From assembly GCF_013373865.1 (NCBI RefSeq), contig NC_050470.1, positions 25,326,856 to 25,390,855 of the forward strand: 64,000 bases of DNA. Reading direction: 5' to 3'. The position numbers and the translations under genes are program-made. Under the pieces are notes generated by a model, which did not search any database, was not told the origin of the DNA, and was given only the letters and a program-made list of their open reading frames with translations. Below are positions 50,751 through 63,968 of this stretch, piece after piece; position 1 is the stretch's first letter; each line of letters opens with the position of its first letter. Source of the stretch: Monomorium pharaonis. Lineage: Eukaryota > Arthropoda > Insecta > Hymenoptera > Formicidae.

Positions 50751-51357
50751 GAAGTTAGCATCTCAAAGTTTAGCACCTCATAAAAATACTGCAGAATTAC
50801 TTGCATCCAGCATAGTTCTACAGTTTTTGATAGATTTCAACAATAGTTACGTTGAATTGCGTATTTTAATTAAATTTTTATAAATGAGATGCTAACTTCC
50901 AAAATCACATAATAGCATCTCACCGTATTTCGAATATACGACCACAGAGAAGACTAAATCTATAGAGTTCTATCGTTTAAAGACGTCCTGTCAATAGTTC
51001 TGATAATTAAATTAATTTAAAAAAATTTTTTGTTACAAAACATACGTATATATGCGTATACGTCTGCGCACGTGGATTTGGTGTAACTGGCATCTCAGAT
51101 AGACAAAATTAATTAATTAAAAAAAATTAGAAAGTATTTTTCAACAACTATCTTGATGGAAAACTTGTATTTATAGGTCTAGACATGAGATGCTGGTCGA
51201 ATATCGACAGTTCTATTTATTTTAACGCAGTTCTCATACAGTTCCGGACGCGTACAATAATTTTCTAAAAAGTTCCGGTGATATAATTAATTAAAACATT
51301 TTTTTAACAATTATTTTGCCCGAAAAACTTGAATTTTGAGGGCTAGACGTGAGATGC
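50751..51357. repeat. Cluster of diverged repeats sharing GCATCTCA
   Basis: GCATCTCA or its complement occurs at 50758, 50885, 50915, 51090, 51186 and 51350, with the variant GCACCTCA at 50773. GAAGTTAGCATCTCA (50751-50765) is perfectly inverted at 50885-50899. The last two copies share longer sequence: a TTAATTAA-type AT tract, AAAACTTG, then CTAGAC(A/G)TGAGATGCTG, at 164-bp spacing. Copies lie in both orientations. I do not recognise the family; it may be a decayed satellite or MITE nest. Confidence 0.7.
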
Positions 51358-51360
51358 TGT

Positions 51361-51420
51361 CTCTCCCGGTCTCTTCCTGTCTCTCCTGGTCTCTCCCGGT
51401 CTCTCTCCGTCTCTCCCCGT
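51361..51420. repeat. 10-bp minisatellite, six units
   Basis: Six consecutive 10-bp units of consensus CTCTCCCGGT, each ending in GT and differing at one to three positions. It begins four bases after the last GCATCTCA-type motif, so the two may have a linked history. Confidence 0.88.
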
Positions 51421-54400
51421 CGGGGTCTTTTCATAGATTGCTTTTGTATTTGGAACAGTTGTCGACATGCATCTATCGTATAAGAGCTCTCCGTGATTCC
51501 GTCTCTCTTGCAATTGTCCCCGCGATCCGACTGGAATAATTAAGCAGGAGAATGCACGATACGCCGCGAGAGCGCTGGATCTATCGCGATCGATGGGACG
51601 AATCAATTTCGAAAACTCTCGGGCTTGCGAAAACTCGGAGGGCTTCGTGACCGACCCCACCCGCGATATTGCCGAACCACAAACGACCGCAACGTTTGGA
51701 AATTATCCGTCGGCTGAAGTAGCAGTTTACGCCCATTTTAAATTGCAGGTACGGTCCGGGCGATTACGTAGTTTCGTCTGGAAACGGCGAAATGCAGATT
51801 CCTTTTTTTTTTTCCCCCTCTTTCTCGACCGCCGCTTGCGCTATCGCTATCGGTCGACTTGCGACACACTCGTGTAAGAAACAAACAGGATCGAAGACAA
51901 TACGTGAACAGCTAGCTTCGTCGCGCCCGAGGATTTTCACTCTGACCGGATTAACCGATTCTTCTAAACGTTCTTGCTCAGGATTGCAAGAGAATCTGAC
52001 ACTTTCTCGCGTAAGAATGTAAAGATGTAAAGATGAGTCAGTGAAACAGCGGGAAGATGCGATCGATAAATATACACGATGAACCGTTTGGATAAACACA
52101 GAAAAGCCTGTGTTTCGATCGAGCAAGTGAATCGACGCGGCAGTTTACTCGCAGCGAGGTGCAAGTTCAAACCGATTACCGCCACACGATTACGCGCATT
52201 TTTCCACCGACACCTTCCGTGAGTGCGAAAGTCTGTTCTTCTTCCTCCCCCTTCGCGCGTCGGCCTCCTTTCTCCTCTTTTCTTTCATCCACCCCCACGA
52301 TAGACAGCGTAATAGCTCACTGTTCGTTCACTGTTACTGTTATGCAAGATATAATAGGGTAATAATGGCATAGTCCTGGCCCCTCTCTTTCCCTCTTTCT
52401 CTCTTTCGGTCGTCAGGTAACGCAGGGTGGAGCCAGTCACGATCAGAAAACTGACGTAAGCATCTCGTTCGTTCCTCCTTAGCTTCTTCCTGTGCCTCCG
52501 TCTCATTCTTGTACGACGCGCTTCGAGGCGAGAGCAATCGAGAGGGCCAGGAGAGAGAGCGAGAAAGATTGCGCTCGTCTCGAAACGCTCGAGCCCGCAG
52601 CGAAACGCTGCTCGACTTCCGCGCTGATTACTTGAAAATTGTGGAGGGCATTATGCGCCATATAATATGGAGGAGGAAGCGATCGAGGTTGTTGTGAACC
52701 TGCGAGGGACGCCTGCATGTTTTGCCAAAGCGTTCTCTGACGAATACGCGAAAGATGTAGTTGTTTCATACGGTATAACAACCGATGCGCTCGTTATAGC
52801 GCATATAGCGTTATAGCGTTATTCTCATTCTTTCGAATCCAATACTGCTCGCTCTAAAAGGAGGATCTCTGATAAAAGCATCAATGATTTATCGTTGTAA
52901 CTGCGCGCAGCGAGTAATCTCGAACCAAATGGAGAGTCCCATCTACAATACGATAATATAATGTGAATCATATTATCTGATTGTAGTGTTAAAAAATAAA
53001 TATCTCAAGAATTTTTTAAAAATATATGTTTCAAGAATAAAAAGGATAAAGATTTCTTTTACAGAATTAAACTTGAAACAATAAACGTTCCAAATAGAAA
53101 TATAGAATTATTATTTATTTAGTGTTTAATATTAAATAATATAGAACTACTAATCAATCACAGTACATGACTGATTAAGACAAATATTAAAATAATGAGA
53201 CTTTAAAATAATAATTTGCAAATTGATATATATACATCTTTTAGATTTAATTTTCATGTAAGTTTGAATAAAGTATTATTTTTTATTTAATAACGTAATC
53301 AAGTTACTTCTATTTGTTCATGGACTGGTGCAATGACATTTCATTTAAATGTTTTCTATTTTTTTTTACATTTTAAAAAGCAAGTGATACTGAAAGAGTT
53401 GAAATAATTTTTTTCGGCAATCTTTACGTGAACCGGTTCGCGACTTCGATGACAGATCGGTGTCACCGATCATACGATGAAGTCCTGTGCGAGTCTGGCA
53501 TGACCTGGCGGCGTTGTTGTCACGTGCAAGTGATGAAGCGAGACGACATCGGACCGTGAACCCGGAGATGGGGCCTCGAAGAAATTAGGCAGGGCCGCGC
53601 GAAAGGGGACCGAATCAATGGGTCATTAGAGAGAAAATGACGCGGAATTAATTACTGCTCGTGTAAACGACGAGCAAAGAATTCGCCGTCAGTTATTAAT
53701 CGCGCCGACTGGTGAAGGCTCTAACGGTCCACATGCCCACCTTTTCCATCTCGGACGTATTCCGAGTCCGCCTTGCACCTCTCCCTCCGTCTCGCGTGTC
53801 AATGAGTCTCGCGGCGGGATACATTGCCGTGTGTCCAAATCGAATCGTAGATCTGTTCTTGATCTGTCGTGGGCGAGTCTTCATCTATTGCAAGCGAACG
53901 AGGAGGAGTGCGGAGCTACCGCGAGAAATCCCAAGTCTCGTTCCCCTTCTCCCGCCTGTCACGAACCGAGTTTCACCTCGATGTAACACGAGGTATTTAC
54001 GGGATAATCGATTTATATCGACTTTCCGAATTCTTCGTGGAATCAGGTCCATTGACAGAACTCTGACGCTGCTCTTTCCATCACCACCGACGATACCTCG
54101 CTCTTTTTCCTTAGCGAGCCATTATGTCTTTTTTTTTTGTTCTTCATAGCTTCGTTTTTTTTTTGTACCATTTTGTGAATTTGCGTGGCGAGTAGACGAA
54201 CGTGTCGCGGAGCACGATGGGACCTGTCATCATGCTCGATATTCGTGCGAACACGTATTCTTCAGAGTCTTCGCGCTCGTTAGTTTCTGAAACGAGCTTC
54301 AACGGAGCGATCCGTGACCCCGGTAGAAAAAGGAAATCGATCGGGCGGCTTGCCATGGTGGCTATTATCGCGAGCTGATGTAAATCTTCGCGGAGGGTTA

Positions 54401-56146
54401 TCTGCGTTCGTTTTCCGCGATAGTTATTTATTTTTGTTCGTAGGGATTTTTGTGTTGTTTAAATAAAAATGATTATAAAGTAGCTAGTTAAGTGAAAAAA
54501 GTAATAATAAATTAACTAATAAATGATTTATTTCAATTTGTTGTATTACAAGCAATAAGGAAACACAAGTAATACACTCGACATATCACTGTTCTGGGTA
54601 TTTTTTACGCTCCTGTACGATTCTCGTAAATGGATATTAATCGTGATATCTTTGTATGATCCCGGATCGCACTTCCTGTGCCACCCAGACGTCTGCACGG
54701 ATTAAGATCAACGTCACCTGACCTATCGTCGAGCGCCGGAAGAGGAAGCCGTCCCATCTCAACGAAAAAGGGTCTTCCTTGTCATTCACCCGTGAACACG
54801 TGTGTGTTATGCTATTAAAATAGGGAACATGTGTGATATATATATGAATTTCAGAAAAAATGTGTGTGAAAGGTCGGGTATGATCATCAACTTTGATCAG
54901 TTACTTCAGAATTCGAAATGCAAAGTCAAGAGTTTGCAAAGATTTTTTATAAATGTGAGGTCATATCTTGCATAAAATTAATTTTTTTTTCTAAGTATAT
55001 ATATAGAAAATAATTGTTAAACTAATTGTTTGAAAATTATTATTAATTATTTTTCAACAGCAAGTAAAAGACGATCTTAAAGATTGGATTCTGTCTACGA
55101 TTGAATTGTATCTAATTAGTAAGTAATTAGTAATCTAATTAGTAGTGTAAACAAATATTTTTAATTTAATAAGTCATTAAGAAAATAATAAATACTATGA
55201 AAAAAAAACTCTAATAATAACTAATGCAGTTAGATGGATGAGTTAAGGAGAAAAAATGAAACTCGGGAATAAGGTGGAACGTATCGAATTCTATACGTTT
55301 TCTTTCGTCACGCATTTGTCAAAATTCTTTGCAGGCTCCCTCTTCATCTTTCTCTCCCTTGACAACGTTTTCCAATCCCTCTTCTCTACGCGCATTGCTC
55401 ATGATCCACCCTCGAGATTTAACAGGTGGTACGTTGCTTCTTGGCCGCCTGTAGTGTCCCACACATCGTGCCCACGTAATCGCATGCACCATAAGTATAT
55501 CCCATGGGCACCGCATGTAGGAAGTACTTTGACCCTTCATCCGCTTCACGTTTTCTCCATATGTATTCGTACGTGATCTTTGAATCCAGCAGGTTCCTCG
55601 AAGAAACTTTTCTTTTCATTTTTCTACGTGTGCTGGCGGTCTTTTTGCCATAAAAGTACAACCAGACTTTCTGTCAGGTTATAATACAATTACAAATTTT
55701 ATATAACGAACGCAAAACTTGGAAAATTTACGCGCAATCCTTAATCTTTGAGCTTGTTATACACATTCTTAATTTATTGTCTCCGAGAACGTTATCTAAT
55801 TTTTTTTTTTCAGTCCCGACGATCTATCTTCGGCGTCTGCTACTTACACGAAGTTAATGATGTTTCGTATAGCCAAAGGCTTCGTTGAATAATAAATAAG
55901 ACTTAAAGAAATATTTGCCTTCACGGTGTTTCACTTCAGGCTGATGCCTAACGAGGTGGCCGTCCACGAGTCACCCCCTGCGCCTCGCGTTCGATAAATC
56001 GCGTTAGCGCGCGCATAAGTTTTAATAAAGCTCCTCTCGCATGCGTGACGTTCGGCGCGATCGACGTTCGGTGAATTTATAATATTGACATGGCAGCTGC
56101 CCACGCAGCAGCCCGAAGCGGAATTCGACGGAGGTACGAAATTTAA

Positions 56147-56174
56147 GAGAGAAAGAGAGAGAGAGAGAGAGAGA
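56147..56174. repeat. GA-rich simple repeat
   Basis: GA run with an AA interruption, followed by further purine-rich sequence to about 56205. Confidence 0.88.
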
Positions 56175-57481
56175 AGAAAGAGGGACAGAGGACGAGAGCG
56201 TGTATGCAGTATGTAAATCCGAAGGGCGCAGAGGATCTTCGTGATCTCTCGCTTGGGACTTACGCGTGCGTGCACGTGCGTGTTTCCCGGCGTGCGTGCC
56301 TACGCTGATGAATCGTGGGCATAGTTCCGACCGGGCTAAATCAGTGTGCGGACCGGAGAGCGGATGTTAGGCAACACGAGTGGCCGGCAGGTGCCGGTGC
56401 GATGTGGGTGTCGTTTTACGCTAAACTCGAGAGAAAATGTGCGGCCTTTCGCTTCCCTCTCTCGTGTGCCGCACGTCTCCTTTTCTCTCTAATATCATTC
56501 CTTCTAACGCGCGAGAGAAGTGGCCGATCCGAAGTGAAGAGACTTCGTAACGTAGAAAGTTCCATCCGCTTGCTCCATTCACGCGAGCGCGCTCGCCGAA
56601 TTTGGTATGCTACTTTTCTCAATTATTCATCGCTGCATCATAATGTTATTATTAGTATAAGCGCCTCGTTAACATCTGCCTATGAGTTTACTTACACAGA
56701 AAGAGAAAATTAATGATAAATGTACAAGATGTTTTAAGAAAAGTTGGCCAAATATGACGTCAATGCGAGACATGCGTTATTAATGCAGAAGAAAATCATT
56801 TCCAGCAATTTCTTTGTGAATGAAATATTATCCAAATTTTCCGTAAATAAGAAAGTGTTTGGATAAAAGATAGGGTTTTCAGATCTACATTTATATGAAC
56901 TTTTCTTTGTACAGTAGAATATATAATTGTCAAATTTAATCTTTGAAACATCCTGTATATTACAATTAAATGTGATTGTGATATTCAATGATTATTCAAA
57001 ATTCTAGTGAGGGAATTGATTTCAAGATTACGCAGATTGCAAGTTTCCTTTGTTTCGACAATATCGTGAAGTTTTTAGGATTCAGGATTACACATTCAGT
57101 CTTCAGGACTTCATGGATTTATTATTATTATATCAAGAATCGATGTCCCGTGGAGATTCCTTTACGTTCCTATTCCGCGACAAAATTTACAATTTCCAAT
57201 GGCACTTCGCATCCGGCCGGCGGTGATAAACATGGAATCGCGAATCCGCATAGGTTTACGACGCGGCCCGTCGTCCCATGAATCGCGCGAAAATGCTTTA
57301 GCGACGCAGCGCAAAAATCGCGCGGGTGGCCGCGTATACGTGACGGCCGGTTATCGACGTTCGTTCCTCGTCGAGTGAGATATCGGGCTCGCATTCGCGT
57401 ATCTTTCCGTAAACGCGCTTTCGCGTGCGAAACGATTGTCCAGACGGCATAAAATGATTCGGCTCAACGACGCGACGGAAC

Positions 57482-57511
57482 GCGATGCGATGCGACGCGA
57501 TGCGATGCGAT
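57482..57511. repeat. GCGAT pentanucleotide repeat, six units
   Basis: Five perfect GCGAT units and one GCGAC variant. Translated frames across it are repeat artefacts. Confidence 0.92.
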
Positions 57512-59553
57512 GCAATTCGTTCGTGGAACGGCGGGATCTTCGCGGTTTGTCGACCTCGAGAACGGCCCGACCTCTTGGTTACCTTCTCGGTGCGGTGCAG
57601 TGGGGATCGAGTGATGGACGGGACAAGGTGGAAGATTTCCATGATGCTCCGTGCACGCGCGCGCGAGAGTAATAGTTTTCCCATTGAGAGAAACCGCGCG
57701 CGGAGGTGGACCCGGCGTTTGTCTTATTAAAGGAAATATATTAATGTCAAGGCACATTACGTCGTACGTCTGCATCAACCTGTCGTGTCTGGGGCTTCGC
57801 ACGGAGTCACGCGCACACTCGTGACAGACGTACGCACGCACTCACGCATGCACGGACAAATGCACGTACGCACGTACGCGTGGTCGCGCCTTAACGAGCA
57901 TTATTCAATAATATTCAAATTTAATGAGTTCCTCGTAAACAACATTAATGAACCCCATGGAATCGGGCGGTGCCGTCGGACCAATGCTAATTAAAATATA
58001 ATGAGACGCGTAATTATTGGGGGATCGTAAAGCATTCGCGGATATAGCCGATATGCACGTAGGACGTTTGTATCTGCGTGATGGATCGTGGCACGCCTCG
58101 GCCGATGTGCGTACAAAAGGGCTCGAAGAGAGGAGGGCATCGACGAAAATGACCGTACGATGAAGGATTGTCCAAATTAAAGACGAGATGTGAGCAACAC
58201 GGACGATTTCTTCGTCGTGCTCGTAATTTTATTCGAATTGATGTTAAATTATCAATGCCGGCTAATTACATCGATGCTGCGTTATTACAAGGATTCGAAT
58301 TAACACGTAGCGAGAGTGGTCGGACGAGCGTGTAATTGGCAGCCGTGAATGAACGGGTTTCAACTTGGATGCATATCGACTGAACGTCACGATTTGAGGG
58401 AAATATTATACACGCTAATGGATGCTGACAGTTAGAACGATAAGTCAAACGGGTTATAAAACTATTCTTTTCTATTCTTTTTTTATGTTTATACTAATCA
58501 TAGTAAAAAAATATCTTGTTTTTGTGTCAATGTTAATAACAAGTTTTATGGTTGATTACTGAGAGAAAAGGGGTTGCATTTACTATTATAATTGAACTAC
58601 AGTTCAAGTCATACTACAATTATAGTCATTTTTGATGCCAAATATACATTTCTAATCGTACATATACATTTTAATCATATTTTAACTGTGTATAGATATT
58701 AGTATATGTAAATATTAAACAAATTTCTAAAATAATTATATTTACTTAATTATGATTATAATTACAACTACCACAAACAGAAAGCGAAATTTTTAACAAA
58801 ATTATTGTATCATTATTTGCAGTATAATTAAAGTTTTACTGAAAAATATTATAAACTGTTGATTCAGCTGCACGATGATTGTTCGTATTTATCAACTGCA
58901 GTCGATTCTTGTACCGAAAAGATTCGCAGAAAAAACACAGGAAATATCACCGAGCAGTCATTCTGGATGATCGACAACGGACCTGCTCGCGGTCCATTCG
59001 TGCGGCATAGAGGCGATTCGTCAGGATCCCCGCGTGGCGGATGACAGCAGATCGCGCTGAAACAATGAGGTCCTGAGCTGTCGGGGCAGATGGGTGGAAG
59101 AGAAAGAGATAGAGAGAGAGGGGAGGGGGGGAGGGAGAGACAGACGAGACGGAGAGGAGTCCTCTCTCGCGCGCGGTACCTGCACAATATGTGCGTGGCG
59201 TGGGCGCGGACCGCCTGCCCGCGTCTCAACCTGCTGAAACTCGTTTCGCGGTGGGCCTGACGAGGCCCCTGCGTACGTCGGGCACGTACGTCGGTCGCGT
59301 CGGCTTCCGAGGACGATGGGCCTGTCGGGCACCCCCGACTCCGGGGAAAATGTAAGAGCGGTAAGGGCCCAGGATCCGCGGGGACTGGCGCGGCAGCGGC
59401 GTGCGAGCACGACGGCGGCATATAAACCAGGATTACGGGAGACACGCGGAGCCGTAATTCTCGAGGTCCGAGACGCCTCGCCACCGTGGGGTCCACTGGA
59501 GCCTTGTCTCGGCGTTAAAACGCGCTTAAAAAATGCCTTGTCCTCTCCCCCTC

Positions 59554-59556
<3 letters not shown>

Positions 59557-59596
<40 letters not shown>
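59557..59596. repeat. TC dinucleotide repeat, 20 units
   Basis: The longest pure microsatellite outside the coding region, 40 nt. It creates Ser/Leu-rich and Arg/Glu-rich spurious frames on the two strands. Confidence 0.95.
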
Positions 59597-59598
<2 letters not shown>

Positions 59599-62500
59599 CT
59601 TTTTTTCTCTCTTCCTCCCCTGCTGCACCCAGTTCGAACCGTGGCCCAGGCTTGTGCCCCGCAAACGAGATCTGATATCTGCGCATACCATCCGCGCGAG
59701 AATCAACCTTCCGCGCGCCTTCAGCAACAGTGTTTCGTTTTGTAGCGATTTGAGAGAGCCGCCGCCACTCCGCCAGCAGCGCGCATGACGCGTCTTGTCC
59801 CGATACTGAGATGCGTTAAAAATCGCGCATCACGCGATGTCTCCGGGGCTGACGCCCGCGAGAGTCCCGATCCCCGCGCGCGAACGACTCTTCTCGCACA
59901 CTTCCCCTCCACACTAGTTTTTTTTTTTTTTTTTTTCGTTTTGCGCTTCGCGCTCTTCGGGGTCTTTGTCGCCCCGATATCAAAACACGCGACACGCAAC
60001 GCCCAACACGACGGAGGTGGGCCCGAGGTACTTGAGGCTCAATGTCAAGCTCATCACAATGTATTCGTATCTACCACTACCGCCCCGTCTCCGTCTTCTC
60101 TTCGAGAAATTACAATCTCACGAAAATCGTGACACGACGACAGCTAAATGGCCCCGGAGCGGGGGCCTCAGTCCTCGTGTCGCAGAGGGAACATATCTTG
60201 GCCCGCGCCGTGCCATTCCGGCGTGCGTTTTGTGCGACCTTTTTCCATCGGGCGCGCCGAAATTACGCCGAGAGCTCGGAGGGGACGCCGGGGCCCAACG
60301 CGGGTGTTTTGACGGCCGCGGTTCACGATGAGGTCAGCCGGTCTCGCTTTCTCGAGAGAGGCGAGCCTCATCGTCGCGCGCGCGCGCGCGTTCCACTCGC
60401 GAGGAACAGGCCTCGTCGTCTTTCCGTCCGTGTCTCGCGGCGAACGGAGATGTGATGGAGAGAAGAAGCGGGAGGACGCAGCCTTAAGCTCGTAATGACC
60501 CATCTCCGACAAATTACCACTCGAGTGGCATTGTGTGCGAGCCCCGGGCCGATGCATCTCCTCCTCCTCCTCCCATCGCCCTTAGGTCGCGGACCCATTG
60601 ACGCGCGTTGCGTTTGATTTTAATGTCTACGTGTTGCACCGCGCTGCGTTCCCACGTCGCCTGCGTTGTCATTACATAACGATGCAATGGTGCTAATTTC
60701 TCCGAGGTGGAGTCGCTTATGCGACACGTTGCTGCATCGCACCTATCTACGTGATGTAACACGAGAGAATGTGCCGTGAAGGAAGTAATTGGCGAAAAAT
60801 GTTCGGTCCAGTCGGGGACGAGAGGCTTTGATCGTAATAGGACTACAAATCAGTTATTTCTTCCGTCTTTTTAAAAATCTTTACCTATTCCTTATCAGTA
60901 AATATATTGCAAAATAAATAAGTTATGAAATGCAGCTACTTGAGTATAATGAAAATTAATTTCTTATTCATAATGAGCCACAGCGAAATTATCACGAGGC
61001 ATTAATAACGATGGATTTATTAAACGCAAAATTGTTCGTTTTTTTTTTTTTTTTTGTAATACGGGAGATTCGCCGTTGTGCAGAAATTAGTAAGGTGAGC
61101 GCGAGCAGCATTTAAGAGAAAAATTTAAGCTCACGAAAGATTTTACGAGGAGGAAGGACACGCGACTGGGCGAACACTTTTGGGCGCCATATCCCACACG
61201 CTACTTTGCATATCTAATGAGCGGTCACTTGTGTCGAAATTTATGGTAATCCATGCGTCTTCTCGGCGAAATTAACCGCAATTTACCAACCGCAAAGCGA
61301 GATACACGTGTGTTTCCGTCAACTGCATTCTTTCGACGTACAACCGCTCATTAATGAGATGCCAATCGCGATTCCATATACGCCGTGATTATATAAAAAT
61401 CAGTTTACATATATAAAAAAAAGAACTTGTGAAGCGTATCACTTTCGTCGTAAAAATTCTCGTAATTGCGCAGCTGGATCCTAATAAGGTGTGATTTACC
61501 GACGCGGACTAGTTTGCCTAATATATTCCAGTTTTAATTGGGCTCGGACGATTTCGTCGCATTAAACGCGTTACGCACGATTCCGCTGGAAAAAAACATC
61601 TCGAAGAGATTTTTACCGAAGCCCAACGACGACTTACGCCATATACGGACCGTACGTGTGGTATACGCGGCGTGGAGGGCTAATTGAGAAATACTGACGT
61701 GCATCAAGACGCAATGAGGAGCAACAAAAAGCGCGCGAGGGGTCCACTCGCACGATAAATACGATTGCGGCCGACAAATTAGCCATAAAATCGGCGTCCA
61801 CGGTGCTGCACGCACGACGCACGGGGCCTTAAGTCACTTAATTCCGTTCGTAACTCACCTGTTTTCGCGTGTATCGCCCGAAATTTTAACTTACGCCGGC
61901 CATTATCCCACCTACCGTACCGCGTAACTGTCCGGCAGAATAATTGTCGCGCCTGCGGTAAGACGGGAGGCGCGGAAGCCGGGCGAAAATATTCGTCGCC
62001 GTGCGCGCGTGCTTTCGGCTTGCGGATCGTGAAAGTTTCGTCCCGATTTCGTACCGGGCGTGCGAGAGCCGCGCGGTCAATAATAATCGATCGGCGAGCG
62101 GAGGAAGAGCACTCTTACGAGCGGAGAAAACGACAAGGAGGGAATTAAAGGGGAGAGGGAGAAGAGAGCCGACGCGATTTTTACGGGATTGCAAATAAAC
62201 CGCGTGCGTGTAGTGAAGTTTCGCGATGCGGGAGCGGAGAGGAAATTCTTCCGGGGGAATTCCCCTTTATCCTTCAACGCGGCGAAACAGCTCCTCTCCG
62301 GGCACTTTACGTTCGTTACGAGCCTGACATCGTTATTCCGCGTAATTCACGGACCGCCCAGGGTTCAACCGGGTCTCGATTGCGAGACGGGAGAGGTTTT
62401 ACTCATCCTGCCACCGCCGCGGAGGATATCGACAGACTGGAAATCCATTTGGCGAGCGTGGAATGCGCCGGGTCGCGCCGGTGCACGTCATGGTATGCGC

Positions 62501-63944
62501 GTTGCGCTCGCGCGAGGAAAACGCGGCTGAATCATCGACGGGCCGCCGCGCTCGACCGTGTTTGCGAAACGCGATTTCAATGAGCGTTCTTTTTTTTTTG
62601 TGATTTACTGCGCTCGGGCGGTCCCCAGTCGCTGCCCGGCCGCCACCGCATGCGAAATTCGTGGCCGGGTGATTCGTTTCGTGAATTTTTCTTTTATTAA
62701 GAAATGAATACGTCTCTCGATACGCGTGAGCTTCGCTGAATTTATCGCGAACGACAATTGCGCGAGTGCGCAACTTTACGTCATAGGAAGATAAATGATA
62801 CGCTTGTAAGATCTTTCTGACTTTTTTTTTATCCCGCATTATTATCGTATACCAACGATTACGATTATTGGTATTTTGTAATAAAGAGGATAGTGAATTA
62901 TACGTACATGGGTCGCTTATTCTAAAATGTGGTTCTCTCTTACGAAACCAGAAAGGAAAAAAAAACAAGAAACAAAAATTTTAGAGAATCAAGACATCTC
63001 TTACAGTTTATTTAAAGTATAGCAGATTGAATTATAAAGCATCGTAATTATAGATACTATACAGGTAGCGGAACAAATTCCAACTAATACGCATTGAACG
63101 TCGTTTCTTCTAAAGAAGTACGAAGTTTGTTGTGTCTGAATAAAAAATGAAAATTATATTCAGATTGGCAGTTTTGCATCACCTTCTTGTCGTCTGGTCG
63201 CGGTCTTCGACGCCCACGCGGTCTTCTCGTCAGCGCGGGTTTACAGGTGCGGCCGGCAACCTGTATCTTCGATGCGTGCGTGCGTGAGCATGCCTGAGCC
63301 GCACGAACGGGCATTCTAAGGCACGCATAGATTACGCACGCGTGATACACTCGAGGGTCTCGTTACATTTCGAGAAGCCGAGCGACGACGCTCGTTTCGA
63401 CTTTCACGTCGGAAACGCTCGGCTACAAACACGCGAACGTCACGTGCTTAAAGCATGTCTCGATTGTTAAACGAAATATTTTAAATGTAGAGCGAGATGC
63501 TTGAGCAAAGATCGATGCAATAATGCAAAATCGAGAACAGCCGGAGACAGGCGCCAACAAATTGATGATTATTTTAACTAAATTAAAGGATGTATCATGC
63601 AGATACTATTCAGATAACACACAATATATTATAAATACTATCTGAAACTATCTAAAATATTTAAATTAATCTCATTTCAACATTCTATGTAGATTTATAC
63701 AACATTTTCTCTCTAATATGTTTTTAAAATATTTAATGTGCTTAAACACATTTATAGAATGTTTGTAGAAACTGCGTTTGTGTTATCCGGGATGCAGAGA
63801 TTTAAATGCGTGGTGAAGTAGTATCAACTTTATTGCTGCAGTATCTATTACGATAATTAGATACTATGAAATGATTGAAATGTAAAAGTAACGACCAGTT
63901 TGAAACGTTGCAACGAGTCAAGTAAAACGCATCTTGAAATTTCT

Positions 63945-63968
63945 TAATAATAATAATAATAATAATAA
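63945..63968. repeat. TAA trinucleotide repeat, eight units
   Basis: Eight perfect TAA units near the right end of the window. Confidence 0.95.

Larger units (their letters stand above)
51421..58869. other. Non-coding, alternating CpG-rich and AT-rich blocks
   Basis: CpG-rich at about 51420-52950, 53420-54420, 55930-56640 and 57160-58440; AT-rich at 52960-53420, 54420-54650, 54800-55260, 56640-57160 and 58440-58870. The block 52200-52570 is strongly pyrimidine-rich. Small A/T inverted repeats are common near 55000-55150 and 58590-58640. No gene supported. Confidence 0.55.

Noticed and set aside
53700..54150. Plus-strand frame of 145 residues
   Set aside because: No recognisable domain; ends in a poly-T derived Phe/Ser run.
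58864..59686. Minus-strand frames of 210 and 221 residues
   Set aside because: They run through GA/TC microsatellites and GC-rich repeats; composition is low-complexity.
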